DNA of 64,000 nucleotides from Atrina japonica (GCA_030159075.1 BROG01000133.1:1290994-1354993); one strand, 5' to 3'. Numbered from the stretch's first letter, positions 1 through 11,896 are shown. A program made the numbers and translations. The notes: generated by a model not told the origin, from the letters alone.

Positions 1-60
1 CAGGTTATCAAGAACCTTTGGATCAGGTCCCCTAAAACTTCTTGATAAGATCAAACTTAC

Positions 61-218
61 TGTTCTTCTTCATCACTTTCATAATCTGAATCTCGTTCAC
101 TTCTGTCATCAGCATCACTTGGCTCTGATGGAGTCATTGATCCCACATCAGAATCAGCAGTTCTAGTGGCCATTCTTGTCATTTAAATCAATTACCCAGT
201 GACATATTAATAATTGCT
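61..218 (-). CDS. 5' coding exon of an unidentified acidic protein (partial)
   Basis: Read on the minus strand, an acceptor (pyrimidine-poor ...TTTTTACAG) is followed by an exon from 218 to 61, ending at a strong GTAAGT donor whose G is at 60. The first in-frame ATG is at 182-180, directly preceded by an in-frame TAA; a second ATG lies three codons on. The exon encodes 40 residues plus two bases of the next codon. They are rich in Ser, Asp and Glu and end in an acidic run (DSDYESDEEE). A five-codon upstream ORF (205-188) sits in the leader. The acceptor implies a non-coding first exon further right. Low-complexity acidic starts like this occur in many nuclear proteins, and I do not recognise the family. 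The rest of the gene lies left of the window. Confidence 0.55.
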
Positions 219-2296
219 CTGTAAAAATCCTCACATAAGCAACAGTCCATCGAGATCAGATTTCATTTTCTTACCTCCATGTCTGAAAAATTAAAAAGTA
301 GATCTAGAAATTAAATGTATTTTTATCTTTTATATACAGCTGCTCTTTTTATTTTGTAAAATTACATTTAAACTTTTATTTGCCTCTTGGAATTTCAGGG
401 AGAAAGGCAGGGTTTTCCCCAGGGACGTATTTGTAACAACTCCATGTGACCCACAACATATTTTTTTCTAAGTTAAATTTGTGAGTCTCATTGAGTAAAA
501 GGAACTTTATATATTCCAATAATCTATAATCAGATACAACTATTAATTCAAATACATATATACACATTAGTATAACAACTGTTTTTCGTGTCGGTATGTG
601 ACGATGTTTTGTCATTGATGTTGTCGCTGGAGCCGTATCCGCTGTTGTGTTGTTAACGAACAGGGTGAGGGAATGTTGGCGAGAAGAAGAGTCAGAGTCG
701 ATGTGTGTGGCGCTGTTGGCCGTAAAGTAAACGTGGCACTGTAGGCCGTAAATAGATAGAGAGTGCCGTATTTCCTGTGGTTCACCAAAATACAACTCCA
801 GGAAGAACACTGAATAAGTTATTCCGTTTTTATTGTGAAGCCGCAACAATGGAACAGTATAAAATCACAAAATGTAACAATAAAATGCAAATAGTCCGAA
901 ATGATGAGTAATAAATAATAAGTCCAAAATATTGAATAAAAAGTAATAAGTCCTGGATGAAAATAGAAGGCAAGTTGGATATATGACCAGTAGTATAATG
1001 GTCTCCAAAAACAAAATAACAAGTCGGTGTTATCAGTAGTATGTCTGATGTCCGAACTTAGGAATTGAAATGTTACAAAAGTATTTATAAGAATTTGGAA
1101 CAATGGTTTGTAAATATTAGATCTGGTATCAGTTTGAGAGGTGTTGAGTCAATTACCAAACAATAGCAAATTAAATGTTAGACAGATGTACATTAATATA
1201 ATTGAGACATTAAATAAGTACAATTGTAACAGTAAAAAAATAATTATGTAAAAAGGATTAACATGAGAAGTTAGTCCATTTCCCATATTATAATTATTGT
1301 CCAGGTGTCACAGAGTCTAAACACATGTGGTGGGAAAACATAAACAATTGAATCAGTAAATTGTTAAGTATAATCCGTGTGTTACAGGGTAAATTAAAAG
1401 GTAAACATACATGTGAAAATAGAAACATAATTTTGTTTTGCAAAGTCCAGAATAATAAAAATATAAATGTCCGAATTCAGCTTGGTGATATTAAACTCTA
1501 GCCAACACACATTTTTAAAAAATAAACAGAAACTATTAATTCAAATATATGTATTCACATTTTCTTGCAGTAGACTCTATCCAACATACATTTTTAAAAA
1601 ATATACAGAAGAGAAAACATTGCTTTGCTATTTGTTATAACAAAGACCATAATTCAAACTTGAAAATCAATTAAATCAAGATATAATATGAAAAAATGAC
1701 ACCAAATTTCAATCTCAAATTAAATCTAAAAATACATGATACCATTTTCAATCTCAAATTCGAAATCTATTCAAAAATACAGAGTTGTGCAAATTGTGCA
1801 AATCATTTTACATCCCGAAAAGATTTTATGCATCAGAGACACAGCAATCATGCTGAAGGGAAAGCTCTGGAAATGTGTGTGCATTCAGTGGGTAATAAAG
1901 ATTTAAAATGTTGGACCAAAACAAATATTTTAATGTCATCCATGTGGCAGTGAAAGGTCTGAAAGAAAGTAATTATTAGCTTTTACTGGTTAAAATTAAA
2001 ACTCTTTGAACCATGTACTTCCAATCACATGACATTAATATTAACATGTAGCCATGCTCAATATTCTTATCATTTATAGTTTAGTAAAAAGATTTGTCAT
2101 TCATCAGAAAGATACCAGATTCAATCAATAACATTCATTCCAAGGATGCAGATTAACTTGTTTTCACCAGTAGCCAACTGGACCTGTAAAATTGAAAGAT
2201 GAACGGCCCAGCATTTGAAATGATTTCTGCCTAGCACATGTAATATGATTACTCAGCTGCACACCTAATAACTTGTCATTGTATCAATAATTCAAA
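219..2296. other. Intergenic or first-intron DNA with short degenerate repeats
   Basis: No gene is recognised here. A 157-codon open frame on the minus strand (849-376) has no recognisable domain and is not called. Positions 836-1500 are AT-rich with recurring AATAAGTCC and TAGTCCGAA-like words. A roughly 33-bp segment at 538-571 recurs at 1530-1563, about 1 kb away, and a related AACATACATTTTTAAAAAAT motif occurs twice at 1500-1610. Positions 1690-1790 contain short repeats of ATTTCAATCTCAAATT. Confidence 0.4.
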
Positions 2297-2505
2297 TAGG
2301 CGTCGGAGCCGGGGGGGCTAGGGGGGGCTTAGCCCCCCCACTTTTTTTGCAAAGATAGGCATAGGTGTTGAAAATTGGGGCTTAGCCCCCAAGACGTTTC
2401 TGGCGTGTGTGTGTTTTAAGTTGGTTTAGCCCCCCCCACTTCTGGCGTGTGTGTGTTTTAAGTTGGTTTAGCCCCCCCACTTTCAATTTGCTTCCGACGC
2501 CTATG
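2297..2505. mobile_element. Short MITE, hAT-like ends
   Basis: The left end reads ATAGGCGTCGGAGC and the right end GCTTCCGACGCCTAT, forming terminal inverted repeats about 209 bp apart. Flanks share an ATTCA core (AATTCAAA versus GATTCATA), consistent with a decayed 8-bp target duplication. The interior is G- and C-homopolymer rich. It has two direct copies of a roughly 45-bp unit containing TGGCGTGTGTGTGTTTTAAG at about 2400-2475. Related ends recur at 12758 (ATAGGCGTAGGAACC). Confidence 0.6.
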
Positions 2506-4104
2506 ATTCATAATATTAACAAAACACAAATTGTTATAATTACACATGTGAAGACTAAATTCAATTTTCAATTTCAAATTTCAATTTTCAGTTGATAAAA
2601 ATTTAATCAATACTGTATATACTGAGTGAAAAATAAAAAATATGGTTTATTAAGTGCAGGTACACATATATATAGGTTCTCTAAACTTGATGCATGTTGT
2701 TTAATTTTGCATACCTTGTAAATTTTTATTTACGTGCTGGAAAAGTGGTCATCTACATTATTTCTGAGCATTCTGGGGTGGATCACAGGGTTGTTTTTAA
2801 GTGAAAACAATAAATTAGCTAAAAGTATGAAATAAATTATCTCCTCATACAATTCTGTGGACATTATTTGGGGGTCAATTCTCACTATGATACTAATTTT
2901 TAATTGTGCAACCTTACTTCCCCTCACCAACAGAAGCAGATGCTGGAGAATAGCCAAGCTGATTTCTTTCGATATCGTCCATCATATGTACCACAATAAA
3001 TTTTCTTCCCTCTGTCTGAAAATGGTGTCCAATAATAGACAACCTATCTAAACAACTGGATACTAGTCCAGTACCAGTAATGTATTTGAAATGATTTTAA
3101 ATTATTTAAAACTCTTAATACAGGTGATCCTAGTATTTCCTGTGTGAACAATTGTAGACTTTAAATCATATTAAATGTAATTCTTGTTAGAATATTTGAA
3201 TTCTGTTTTGTACATTTCTAAATTCTACAAACAACAGAGAATTTGGCGATTTTTCTTCTTCATTTATTTAAATATTTTAAGAAGAAAAGGGTCCTTCAGA
3301 GGGAAAACATAGCCTGTCAGAGGTCTACTGCCAGTACTGGTGAGTACTGTTGAATTTGTGTAAATACTGTAATCAAATACAACAAATTCACTTTTTACAA
3401 AATACCATACGTGGACATGCGCAATTCCTTGTTAACATGTTGTTAAAGATATTTTTATTACTAATTACTTACAGTAACGAATAGACACCTGACAGTTGTC
3501 ATGGCATCAGTAAACTATTGAAACCGTTTTCACCGGAAGTGAAGAAGCTTCCGGTGATAACAAAACATCAAAACTACCAATTTTGTGTAAAATGTGTTGT
3601 TTAAATAATAAACTACGATTAAAATATGTGTAAATATCACAAAACAATCTGATTATAATTGTGGTTTTATAGATAAAACGTCTTTCAATTTGTTTGAATT
3701 AGGACAAAGTGTGAAGTCAGCCACACACAAACCCCAAACGGCAGGCTCTTCTAAACAGCATACTTTTCATCTATTTCAAAGAACTTGTAAAAAACAGAAA
3801 AAAAATTCTAACAAGAATAACTTACAAATAAGGAGATAATGTTTTGATACTTTAAACTCACGTTTACCTTCTGTGAAACAGAGCTGCACGCACTTCACAT
3901 ACGAGTTCAGACAGGCGCACTTCCTTGCACTTGGAATTGTGGTTACACCTAATAAACGAATGTCCCACTTTTAGGCCTATCAAAACGCATAAATCCTGTA
4001 TTTGCTTCATAACCCTATTTACATTAGTTAATGGCATTATGTTGCTAGCTATAATTTGAAGAAATGTGTAATATATTTTTATTCATTTATGACATGAATG
4101 TTAC
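2506..4104. other. Intergenic DNA; one inverted ETS-like hairpin
   Basis: No coding sequence is supported. The one structured site is at about 3530-3556, where TTCACCGGAAG and CTTCCGGTGA form an inverted pair around a short spacer. Each arm contains a CCGGAAG core typical of ETS-family sites. It could belong to a promoter for the minus-strand gene whose second exon is at 61-218, but no transcript evidence is available here. Confidence 0.3.
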
Positions 4105-4141
4105 CAGTGATATATAAAGCTAATAGCTTTATATATCGCTG
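4105..4141. mobile_element. Palindromic micro-MITE, copy 1, with perfect 7-bp target duplication
   Basis: A 37-bp near-perfect palindrome consists of two 18-bp arms (CAGTGATATATAAAGCTA and TAGCTTTATATATCGCTG) around a single A. It is flanked on both sides by ATGTTAC (4098-4104 and 4142-4148), a perfect 7-bp duplication. Three further copies are at 30832, 60792 and 61374. The element consists of little more than its own inverted termini. Confidence 0.75.
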
Positions 4142-4217
4142 ATGTTACCCATAAACAATAAGCACGTGAAATAACATGTAGCAAGTCAGAATGGATATGA
4201 AAGGTGCAATGAGTGCG

Positions 4218-4220
4218 CGC

Positions 4221-4258
<38 letters not shown>
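4218..4258. repeat. (GT)n microsatellite
   Basis: Uninterrupted GT dinucleotides follow a short GCGCGC run. Adjacent to it, at 4262, is CAACGATATATAAA, which resembles a partial arm of the nearby palindromic element. Confidence 0.9.
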
Positions 4259-4260
<2 letters not shown>

Positions 4261-4383
4261 TTTACCAACGATATATAAAAACCCATGGATACCAAGCAAA
4301 TTAAAGTCCATGCATTTTAATTTCGAAGCATAAAATTAACACACTGGATCTGATATGTAATTTTACAGTAGTAAGCATAATTT

Positions 4384-4658
4384 TTAGTCACAACCGGCCG
4401 TACATCCACACTACGGGGTATGTACGGCATAAAAAAGCCAAGAAGTTGAAGAACGCATGGGCCTTCTTGCGGCATTTCGAGCACGCAGACTTCCCGTTCG
4501 CACGTACGATGGATGTTGAGCATGTCCAACAAACTGCGATTCCCAATAACATACGTCGTTCTCAAGTTTTCCCAAATTACGAATTGACGAATTTTTCCTG
4601 CCCCCATCCCACCCCACGACCCACGATTTAAAAACCTGTGAAGTTCGGTTGTGACTAA
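4384..4658. mobile_element. 275-bp MITE with 13-bp perfect inverted ends
   Basis: The left end TTAGTCACAACCG (4384-4396) is the exact reverse complement of the right end CGGTTGTGACTAA (4646-4658). The interior is GC-richer than the surroundings and stays open in several frames, but nothing in it resembles a known protein. No convincing target duplication is visible. Confidence 0.7.
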
Positions 4659-4770
4659 GGCTCTACTGAAGATAAAAGATTGGGTGTATTTGTTTAGAGT
4701 GGGTCTTGTTCAATCCCTCACCTACATAGGCCTATTACTTTTACATCATGTTCTGCCTTCTGACAAAATA

Positions 4771-5318
4771 TGTAAACCAACCCACAAATATCAATAACTC
4801 AAAGTCCGGTCTGTGATCGTATAGTTTTATTCTCAGCACAGCAGAGTACAGCAATGGTAACAATGTTTCATGTTTCTAGAAGCTTATAGAGAGTTAAATG
4901 CATCTACAATTGGGAAATACGGGCGCCGTTATCATCAAAATCTGCCATAATGCACTGTACAACTTCAGTACTGTATATTAATTATCATTAACATCAAATC
5001 TTGTTTACCAAAACTGATGATGACAGATATTTGACCTTTTAACATGCAGCTTCAATTGCTGCTGAATTTGTAAAAGTGTTGACAAGTTGTTTATCCAAAA
5101 CAGTATATTGTAATGCTAAGTAATAATACTGATTATTATCATATCTAAATTAACTTTGTCAACATATTTACTTGACCGAATTAGAAATCATGTAATTTTA
5201 GCTGCCCGTGTTTTCCCAAAAACATATAATACCACATCAACTATTTCAAGTCACAACCACCAATTATTCACGTATATAATTTCCTAAAAGTTTATCTCCC
5301 GTTCCTCATATTGTTACA
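4771..5318 (-). repeat. 3' LTR of the gypsy-type element
   Basis: This matches the other LTR along its length, for example the ACGGGCGCC...TTATCATCAAAATC and ACATGCAGCTTCAATTGC blocks. It starts TG and ends CA as LTRs do. The right edge is defined by the last shared bases, CCTCATATTGTTACA. Confidence 0.85.
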
Positions 5319-5799
5319 AAACGTCCCTATCCCTTGAAATTTTTTACTAAATGGTAAAAATTTCATTCTTATAAATACTTTCCAAATTATAATTAGTAAC
5401 TTTTTATTTCCCCCATTGGTGTGGCTTGAAAGTTATAACACAATTCAATAAAGTTTTTACTGTTAATCATGAAATGAATAAGTTGTGACCTGGATTTTTA
5501 TCGGTAAATAAATTGTATCCTGAATCATTAGCAAATTAACTTGTGACTTAGATTTCTCATTAATCCACTATCAATCGTGAATTTTCAAGTCTCATAAAAC
5601 TCGTGATCTGGATTAAAAATAAAAATATGACCTGGATGAAAAAAATGTGACTTGGATTATAATTTCAATATATATTCATGCATTATAAAGCGACATAAAC
5701 CGGTTAATAACATAGAATTTATGCATAATTCAATTTAATAATCATTGTTGTTCATTATTTAAAGTTCATAATATCATCATATCATAATAATACATTTAA

Positions 5800-5925
5800 T
5801 AATTCATTTTTAACACTTTTAACATATTCATGGAAAGTCCTCCATTCACGGAAAGTCCTCCGTCCTTGTAAATTTCATAAAAGTCCTCCATCCTTAATAT
5901 GTTCACGGAAAGTCCTCCGTCCTTT
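5800..5925. repeat. GGAAAGTCCTCC-type short tandem motif within the LTR element
   Basis: The word AAAGTCCTCC, often preceded by CACGG or CATGG, recurs five times between about 5830 and 5920 with irregular spacing. It lies between the env-like remnant and the 3' LTR. No function is evident. Confidence 0.6.
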
Positions 5926-6619
5926 GCGCAATATTCTGTTTCTTTAATAATCATAAGTTTTCGACTTCTTTAAATTATTATCGTGTTGTATTCACATTAC
6001 ACTGTGATTATTACTTTAAGTTCTTGTATAGTCTTCAGTAGTCGAATGTTAGTGTCTTTAGTTACTGGTGAATTAAAACTGGTAATCGGGCCTCTGGATC
6101 GAAGCCAAGTGGTCTCATCCACTTCGATGTTTTCGATCGATTTATTGTTATCGTTAAATTCTTGCGGTGTCACATCAATAAAGTTCATGGTTTATTTCAT
6201 TGTTACCGTGTTTGTTTTTGTATTCCTTTATTTCACAGGAATGTACGTCTGGATATTCATTTTTGTAGTTTGGTTGACTGTTTTTCATTTCTTCTTGACT
6301 ATTTTGTTTCGTGTTTTTCTGTTTCTCTTTTATCTTGACCGGATCGTGTTCTGTCTTCAGTGTTTAATTCTGGTTTGATCAGTTATTGGTATTAAGTCTA
6401 TGTCGTAATTATCCTTAAGGTACATACTGCAAAGTTTCATGTCTGGGTATTCTATGAAATGTCATTCTTGGTATATACTGTAGTTATAAATTGCGAATGT
6501 CAACGTCTTAGGAATTTTAATCTTATCATATCGTGGGAAATTTTGCTTACCAAACTTACTTCGTTTTTTTATACTTATCAACTAATGTTTTTAAAGGATC
6601 CTTAAAGTTATATAGGGCT

Positions 6620-7095
6620 GTCAAAAGAACAATATCTTATTGACGGATTTGAACATTTTTCTATCCTGTTGAGTCAAAAGTGCAAATTGTGTTTTCTCTT
6701 TATTTATAAGGCTTCTGATTCTAAGTCATATTTGGCGAGTACCGAGGGTTCTTTCATATGTGGCAATGCCAAGTTATGTATCTTGTAAATTTCTAAGGCA
6801 TTTGTTGTGTCAACCAAAGGTACTGACACAATAACTACAATGTTTTCGTCTTTGAAATATGTAGCACAAGTCAATGTTTTGTATAGGTCCCAAAGATCTT
6901 TTTCAAGGGTCAAAAGGCAAAGCAAAACGTGGATTCAATTGATTTTTGATTGATAAAAGTAATTGCCGAAACTGTAAAGGTTGAATGACAGAGGGTGCGA
7001 GGTGTCCCAGTGATAACATATTCAATTGAATTTAGAGATATTGAATTTTGTTTTCCTGTAATTATATATGTAAATTGTCTAAAAACTAAGACCAA
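6620..7095 (-). pseudogene. F-type envelope-like remnant of the LTR element
   Basis: Between integrase and the 3' LTR, minus-strand reading gives fragments resembling the fusion-protein (F-like) envelopes of errantiviruses. One segment reads VSVPLVDTTNALEIYKIH (about 6760-6850), like the conserved 'IPLv...lYkihplP' box. After a frameshift, another reads NKEKTQFALLTQQD (about 6640-6690), like the 'a.n.....y.lLt..el' box that follows it. Frameshifts and stops break the frame throughout. The position after integrase is where env lies in errantiviruses. The assignment is by pattern memory only; a chance ORF is possible for either piece, less so for both in order. Confidence 0.5.
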
Positions 7096-7369
7096 ATATA
7101 TCCAAACTATTCTTATTCATGTTATCAAAAGTCGAATTTAAGACTATTAATATTTCTTTTGTAGTAGGGTCTATTTCGTCTACAAGTCTTTTTGAACTCT
7201 TAATTTATTTCTGTATCTTCTGTATCCTTATTTATTTCTTTGTTTTCAAAGAAATATCTCTTTTGTCTTTTCTTAGCGTCTTCTAAATTTTTGTGTAATA
7301 TTTGATATAATATACTACATCCCTATTGTATAGTAATTCACTTGGATGAAATCTTGCTGCTAATGTAAT

Positions 7370-7701
7370 AATCATGTAAAGTTCTATGAAATCTTTCTAC
7401 CTTGCCGTTACTTTGAGGACTATAATAAGATGTTGTGATATGATCTACTTCAGTATCTGTTTCTCGTTTACTTGGTACACTAAAAGCTTCTGGCCATCCA
7501 GAATATAAATCTATGAATGATACAATATACTTGTTGCCTGATAAGGTGGGTGGGATATGGTCCTGATAGATCTAGACCAATTTTTGCGAAAGGATAAGGT
7601 GGAATATCCGTTTCTTTGAGAGGTGGATGTGTTTTCTTTTGGCTTCTAGTTTGACATGAACTTTTGGTACACTTGATGTCATATGTTTTATCTACTGCCA
7701 T
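7370..7701 (-). pseudogene. Integrase remnant of the LTR element
   Basis: On the minus strand, GLDLSGPYP (about 7550-7590) carries the first catalytic Asp in its usual 'DxxGP' setting. It is followed after a frameshift by GNKYIVSFIDLYSGWPEAF (about 7485-7540). The distal SPQSNGKVERFHRTL motif (about 7380-7430) includes the catalytic Glu in the usual NGxxER context. Cys residues upstream (CTKSSCQTRSQKK, about 7640-7675) fit the second half of the HHCC zinc-binding domain. Frameshifts separate these blocks. Confidence 0.85.
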
Positions 7702-7955
7702 ATGTCCTACAAAATCATCAATGTTTTCAATTTTTCAGGTATGTACAATCTGAGTTTTGGATCTTCTGAATCTTGTTGAGATAGAAAATATAATAAACCA
7801 ATTTTGCTATTTTCTCATCATTTTCTTGTTCTGGTCTTTAATCTATATTCCCTGGAAGATCTATAAACGGCTTGACTAAGTCATCTGGTGGATCTATCTT
7901 ACAACTAGCGTATTTCTTTGGAGTGAACTTGTTTGAATTTAATGCACCTTATTAA

Positions 7956-8204
7956 TCATACTGAGAGCCCATTGTTGTATTTTCTTATTTTGCATAGGTG
8001 AAATCTAATAAAATATTTCAAGGGACGATGGTCTGTACGTACTACAAACTGAGCATCATGTAAATATAAGTCTAATTTCTTAAGAGCAAATGCTATTCCA
8101 AAACATTCTTTTTCTATTGTTGACCATTTTTTTTCTGAGATTTGCTTAATTTGTGAGACAAGACAAGCACCTACACAAGTATCACTAGCATCTGTGTATA
8201 ACAC
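7956..8204 (-). pseudogene. RNase H domain remnant of the LTR element
   Basis: The open segment begins with LYTDASDTCVGACL, which holds the first catalytic Asp of a retroelement RNase H. It continues through STIEKECFGIAFALKKLDLY (the catalytic Glu region) to VVRTDHRPLKYF (the DH motif). It lies directly downstream of the reverse transcriptase, as in all Ty3/gypsy elements. Confidence 0.9.
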
Positions 8205-8222
8205 ACATAAGGTTTGTTTGTA

Positions 8223-9010
8223 TCAGGATGTTAAACTGTCTTTGAGAAAATCAAAGGCTACTTGGCATTCTTTTGACCATCTAAATCTAGCATATTTCTT
8301 AGTTAACTCAATCAAAGGTTCTGCTATCTTTGAGAAATTTGGTATGAATCTCCTATAATAACTACACATGCCAATAAATCCCCTAATTTCTCTTACATTC
8401 TTTGGTACAGGTAATGTTCTTATAGCTTTCACTTTCTTTTCATTAGGTTTCACTCCATGTTCACTAACAATAAAACCTAAATATTCTATTTCTTTCTGAA
8501 AGAAACTACATTTCTTCAACTTCATTTTTTAAATCATGTTGCCTGATCTTATCAAACACTATTTGAATATGTCTAAGATGTTCTTCCTGAGTCTTTTGAA
8601 AATATTAAAATGTCTTAAGCAGTGGCAAAGTCCTCACATTCTTGTAATACTATGTTCATGAGTTCTTGGAAGATAGCTGGAGCATTACTTAACCATAACC
8701 CAAAGGGCATTACATTTAAAAGCTCTTTGTCATCAATCAATGGTAAGGGAAATGATATAGGTTTCACTATTTTATTTAAAGATCGTATACAACTAATGGA
8801 CCTTATATGTTGTCAGATTTGGTGGATGGTCCCCTGTAGACCTAACTCTGCATCAGTTTTTGCAAAAATATCTTTGTTTTCTTGTAATAGACTAAAAATA
8901 CTTCAAGGTGCGTCAATATCTTGAAAGGAATCTACATCTCCTACTGTATTTTCTGGACTTAAAGCTGTTGATTTCTACTTTGTATCTCATCTATTTCTAA
9001 AGCTTGAATT
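8223..9010 (-). pseudogene. Reverse transcriptase remnant of the LTR element
   Basis: In minus-strand order: an Asn-Lys-x-x-Lys-Pro-x-Ser-Phe-Pro-Leu-Pro block (about 8735-8790), the MPFGLWLSNAPAIFQ motif (about 8665-8710), then the region where the YxDD catalytic box belongs (about 8610-8635). There the frame reads Ala-Thr-Ala-stop-Asp-Ile, so the box is destroyed. The thumb and connection region is intact from 8525 to 8223, with EYLGFIVSEHGVKPNEKKV and CSYYRRFIPNFSKIAEPL. The damage at the catalytic box by itself means no active enzyme. Confidence 0.92.
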
Positions 9011-9647
9011 TTTCCTAACACTTGACCTCTTTTTAACCTATAAAATTTTATTTGTCTGATTAACTACTAATACTGGAATGTTTCTATTTCCCCGTTACTT
9101 TTCCTATTGATTCTTGAACTACAAGTCCTGGGTCATCTAAAAGACATCCATCATTGATGCTTGAGATTTCAAAATTTTCTTTATTCCCCCTGTTAAATGC
9201 TCTATTTTGTCCTAACAAAACATATTGTCTTACTCTGTGGTCTTAATGTAGTTGTTTTTTTGATACTCTTTACTATGGATGATATATAAATCAAAGTATA
9301 ATCTTACTCCATTTTGTCTTAACCAGTCCCTACCAAGGATAAAAGTTTCTATTCAAACCATCACATAAAACTTGGTGTCGTAAATTTAATATTTACTGCA
9401 CCTATTACTTTAAGTGAAGCCCTGAGATTTGGTTTTTCTTTTAAAGATTTTGAATCTACTTCTTTTTTGTTTTTTGTATTAGTACACATGAGTAATTGAA
9501 TTTCACAAATTTACAGTTGTTAAAAGAGCTGTTTTCCTGTTCCCTATGTTTATACTGAGACCATTGTTGTCCTATTCGCTGGGTGGAGTAAAGTTTGTTC
9601 ACTCAGGTGGTGCAGGGAGTGCTAACTGTTTATTTGACTGAGACGTA

Positions 9648-10076
9648 TTATCTCGCATTGGGGGTGCCGGAAGGTGGTTTTTGTTTGATCATCTGGCTGA
9701 TTTTGCTGATATGTAAATTGTGGAGGTCGAAAGTCCTATTCCGATAAGTATTGTGTGTAAACTGCGAGGGTGGAGGATTATATTGATAGTTATTATTTGT
9801 TCTACCCCTGCCACGATTCGTTGGTGGTCCTTGATTATACTGCCAATATGGTACCCAGTTACGAGGGTTAATGTTTCGATTTGGACAATTTCTTTTAAGG
9901 TGACCTATCATGTGACATACCCAACATTCTGCGCAATACCCAATCTGGTCTTGTGAATATTTGGACCTACTTGGTTGTTTCTTTGTATTTGATATTTTAA
10001 CAAACCTAACCTGTTTCTTATTATTATCTGCTAATGATATTTGTAAGTCATCGTCACTATCGTCACTGTACATCAC
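9648..10076 (-). pseudogene. Gag C-terminal region with zinc knuckle
   Basis: A 142-codon open segment contains one CX2CX4HX4C zinc knuckle (CWVCHMIGHLKRNC), preceded by an acidic stretch and basic residues. It is followed by an Asn/Pro/Gly/Arg-rich tail (NRGRGRTNNN), typical of a retroelement nucleocapsid. It lies upstream of the protease-RT region in element orientation. Confidence 0.85.
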
Positions 10077-10319
10077 ATTTTGTGTGCCGTCTAACGTAAT
10101 GAAAAGTTGTAGGTTCTTCTCTAATCAATTTCATTTTGATGTAATCAAAAGTCACCCCTTTAAAAATATGTCTATCAACTGTTGTTCAAAAAAACATTTA
10201 CTGACTATTTCTTAACTTAATTAATGCAAGAAATCCGCTACCGCCCCTGAACATGTTACCAATGCTATACCCGCATTTTCTGTATTTAATTCAACTAAAT
10301 TTGCATATAATATTTATTC

Positions 10320-10571
10320 TTAATTACCTGATGTACAGGTACTGCCATTGCATATGTTAGAGAATTGTCTCAAAATGTTATCAAACATCTCTTTTTCATC
10401 ATTATCACCTTTGTTTTCAGGTATCCCAGACACTCTACAAAATGGTGGTTCTCTATTTCCTACTCCCCCCGATATACTGTAGTACCTGTTACTACTACTT
10501 TCGGTTTTGTTTGGTACGTCTGACTGACCTGATGCTTTTGTTTTATTTCTATTTTCAGTTTCATTTTGCAT
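10320..10571 (-). pseudogene. Putative N-terminal gag segment of the LTR element
   Basis: An 83-codon open segment lies between the 5' LTR (10774-11334) and the zinc-knuckle segment. It starts at a plausible ATG and is polar and low in hydrophobic residues. Assignment to gag is by position only. Confidence 0.45.
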
Positions 10572-10773
10572 GTCTGTCTGATCTGACGTCTAAAATTAAA
10601 TTATTGAATTTTATTTCAAATGTTAAAATTTGTGTTTAACTAATTTTGTTAAAGTTTTCAAAAATAAGTTTTTATGGATGTTTAATATTATTGCTGTACA
10701 ATTTGTGGTCAAAATAATAAGGTACTATACCTTTTAGTTCCAAGTCTTGTGTTGTTCCCAGGTCTTGAATATT

Positions 10774-11334
10774 TGTAAACCAACCCACAAATATCACGAT
10801 GATTTTAATTCAGCAGAGTACTAACAATGTTTCAACAATCAGAGAGTATGGTGGTGTTCTCTCTATATCCAGTGCTTATATACGTTTGTCAATTTTGAAA
10901 ACGCAAAACACTCATTATAGAGAGTTTGCATCTACAATTGGGAGAATACGGGCGCCCGTTATCATCAAAATCTGCCATAATAATGCAACCTTTGGTAACT
11001 TTTATTTAAATTAATTATCATTAACATCAAATCTTGTGTTTACCAAAACTGATGATGACAGATATTTGATTTTTAACATGCAGCTTCAATTGCTGCTGAA
11101 TTTGTAAAAGTGTTGACAAGTTGTTTTATCCAAAACAGTAAATAATACTGAATATTATGCTGAGTAATTTTGAATTTGGTTTAATAATTAACTTTGTCAC
11201 ATATTTACTTGACCGAATTAGAAATCATGTAATTTTAGCTGCCCGTGTTTTCCCAAATACATATAATACACATCAACTAATTTCAAGTCACACCAATTAT
11301 TCACGTATATATATTTATACCTCATATTGTTACA
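10774..11334 (-). repeat. 5' LTR of the gypsy-type element
   Basis: This is the partner of 4771-5318, 561 bp versus 548 bp, with scattered indels and substitutions. Its order on the minus strand makes it the 5' LTR. Adjacent internal sequence should hold the primer-binding site, but I could not identify a tRNA match by eye. Confidence 0.85.
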
Positions 11335-11853
11335 TATACCAACAAAGAAACTTAATATAATATTAAACTTAATAAAACTTTAGTTTCTCGTGAAACTTCC
11401 TCCACCAATTGTAATGCAAATTATTAATCAGGCTCAAAATGTACTTTTGTTTTCTTTACGTATGGTCTATATGTAGATTTAGATCAATATCACGGTATCT
11501 AAGAGGAAAGTTTTGAATTTCTTATTTAGTAATTTACAACAGTTGTTAAACTGTATTTTATAAAATCAAATTTTTAACCATACCCCATTCTTATCAAAGG
11601 TCTGTACATCTAATGAAACATAAAAATATAAATCAAAATTTATATGGCAAGTTATTTTATAATTTATTCAATATTGTTGAAATTATTTCTAATATTGAAA
11701 ATTCCTGAAATAGTAGAAAATACGAACTAGTTTCAATATTAAAAACCATTTTCTACTATTTAAAATCCAATGATTAGCAAAATAATTTTGTAATATAAGC
11801 ACCGTTGCTGATATTAGAAATTACGTGTTTATATATATATATTTATAGTGGAT

Positions 11854-11896
<43 letters not shown>

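Larger units (their letters stand above)
4771..11334 (-). mobile_element. Degenerate Ty3/gypsy-type LTR retrotransposon with env-like region
   Basis: A 6.56-kb element lies on the minus strand between two LTRs (4771-5318 and 10774-11334). Both begin TGTAAACCAACC and end ATTGTTACA as written on the plus strand. Read on the minus strand the order is gag, then reverse transcriptase, RNase H and integrase, then an env-like segment, then a purine-rich tract (AAGGGATAGGGA, about 5325-5340) against the 3' LTR. Every coding region is broken by frameshifts or stops, so this is an inactive copy. LTRs differ by several indels, and no clean 5-bp target duplication is visible, so the insertion is not recent. 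Gene order and motifs fit Ty3/gypsy; the env-like region hints at an errantivirus-like member. Confidence 0.88.

Noticed and set aside
376..849. 157-codon open frame on the minus strand
   Set aside because: No recognisable domain, no splice or promoter context, and mixed composition; one of several chance open frames in AT-rich DNA.
5983..6378. Hydrophobic 131-codon plus-strand frame resembling a membrane protein
   Set aside because: It lies antisense within the LTR retrotransposon; its Phe/Val/Leu richness comes from T-rich complement of A-rich element sequence.
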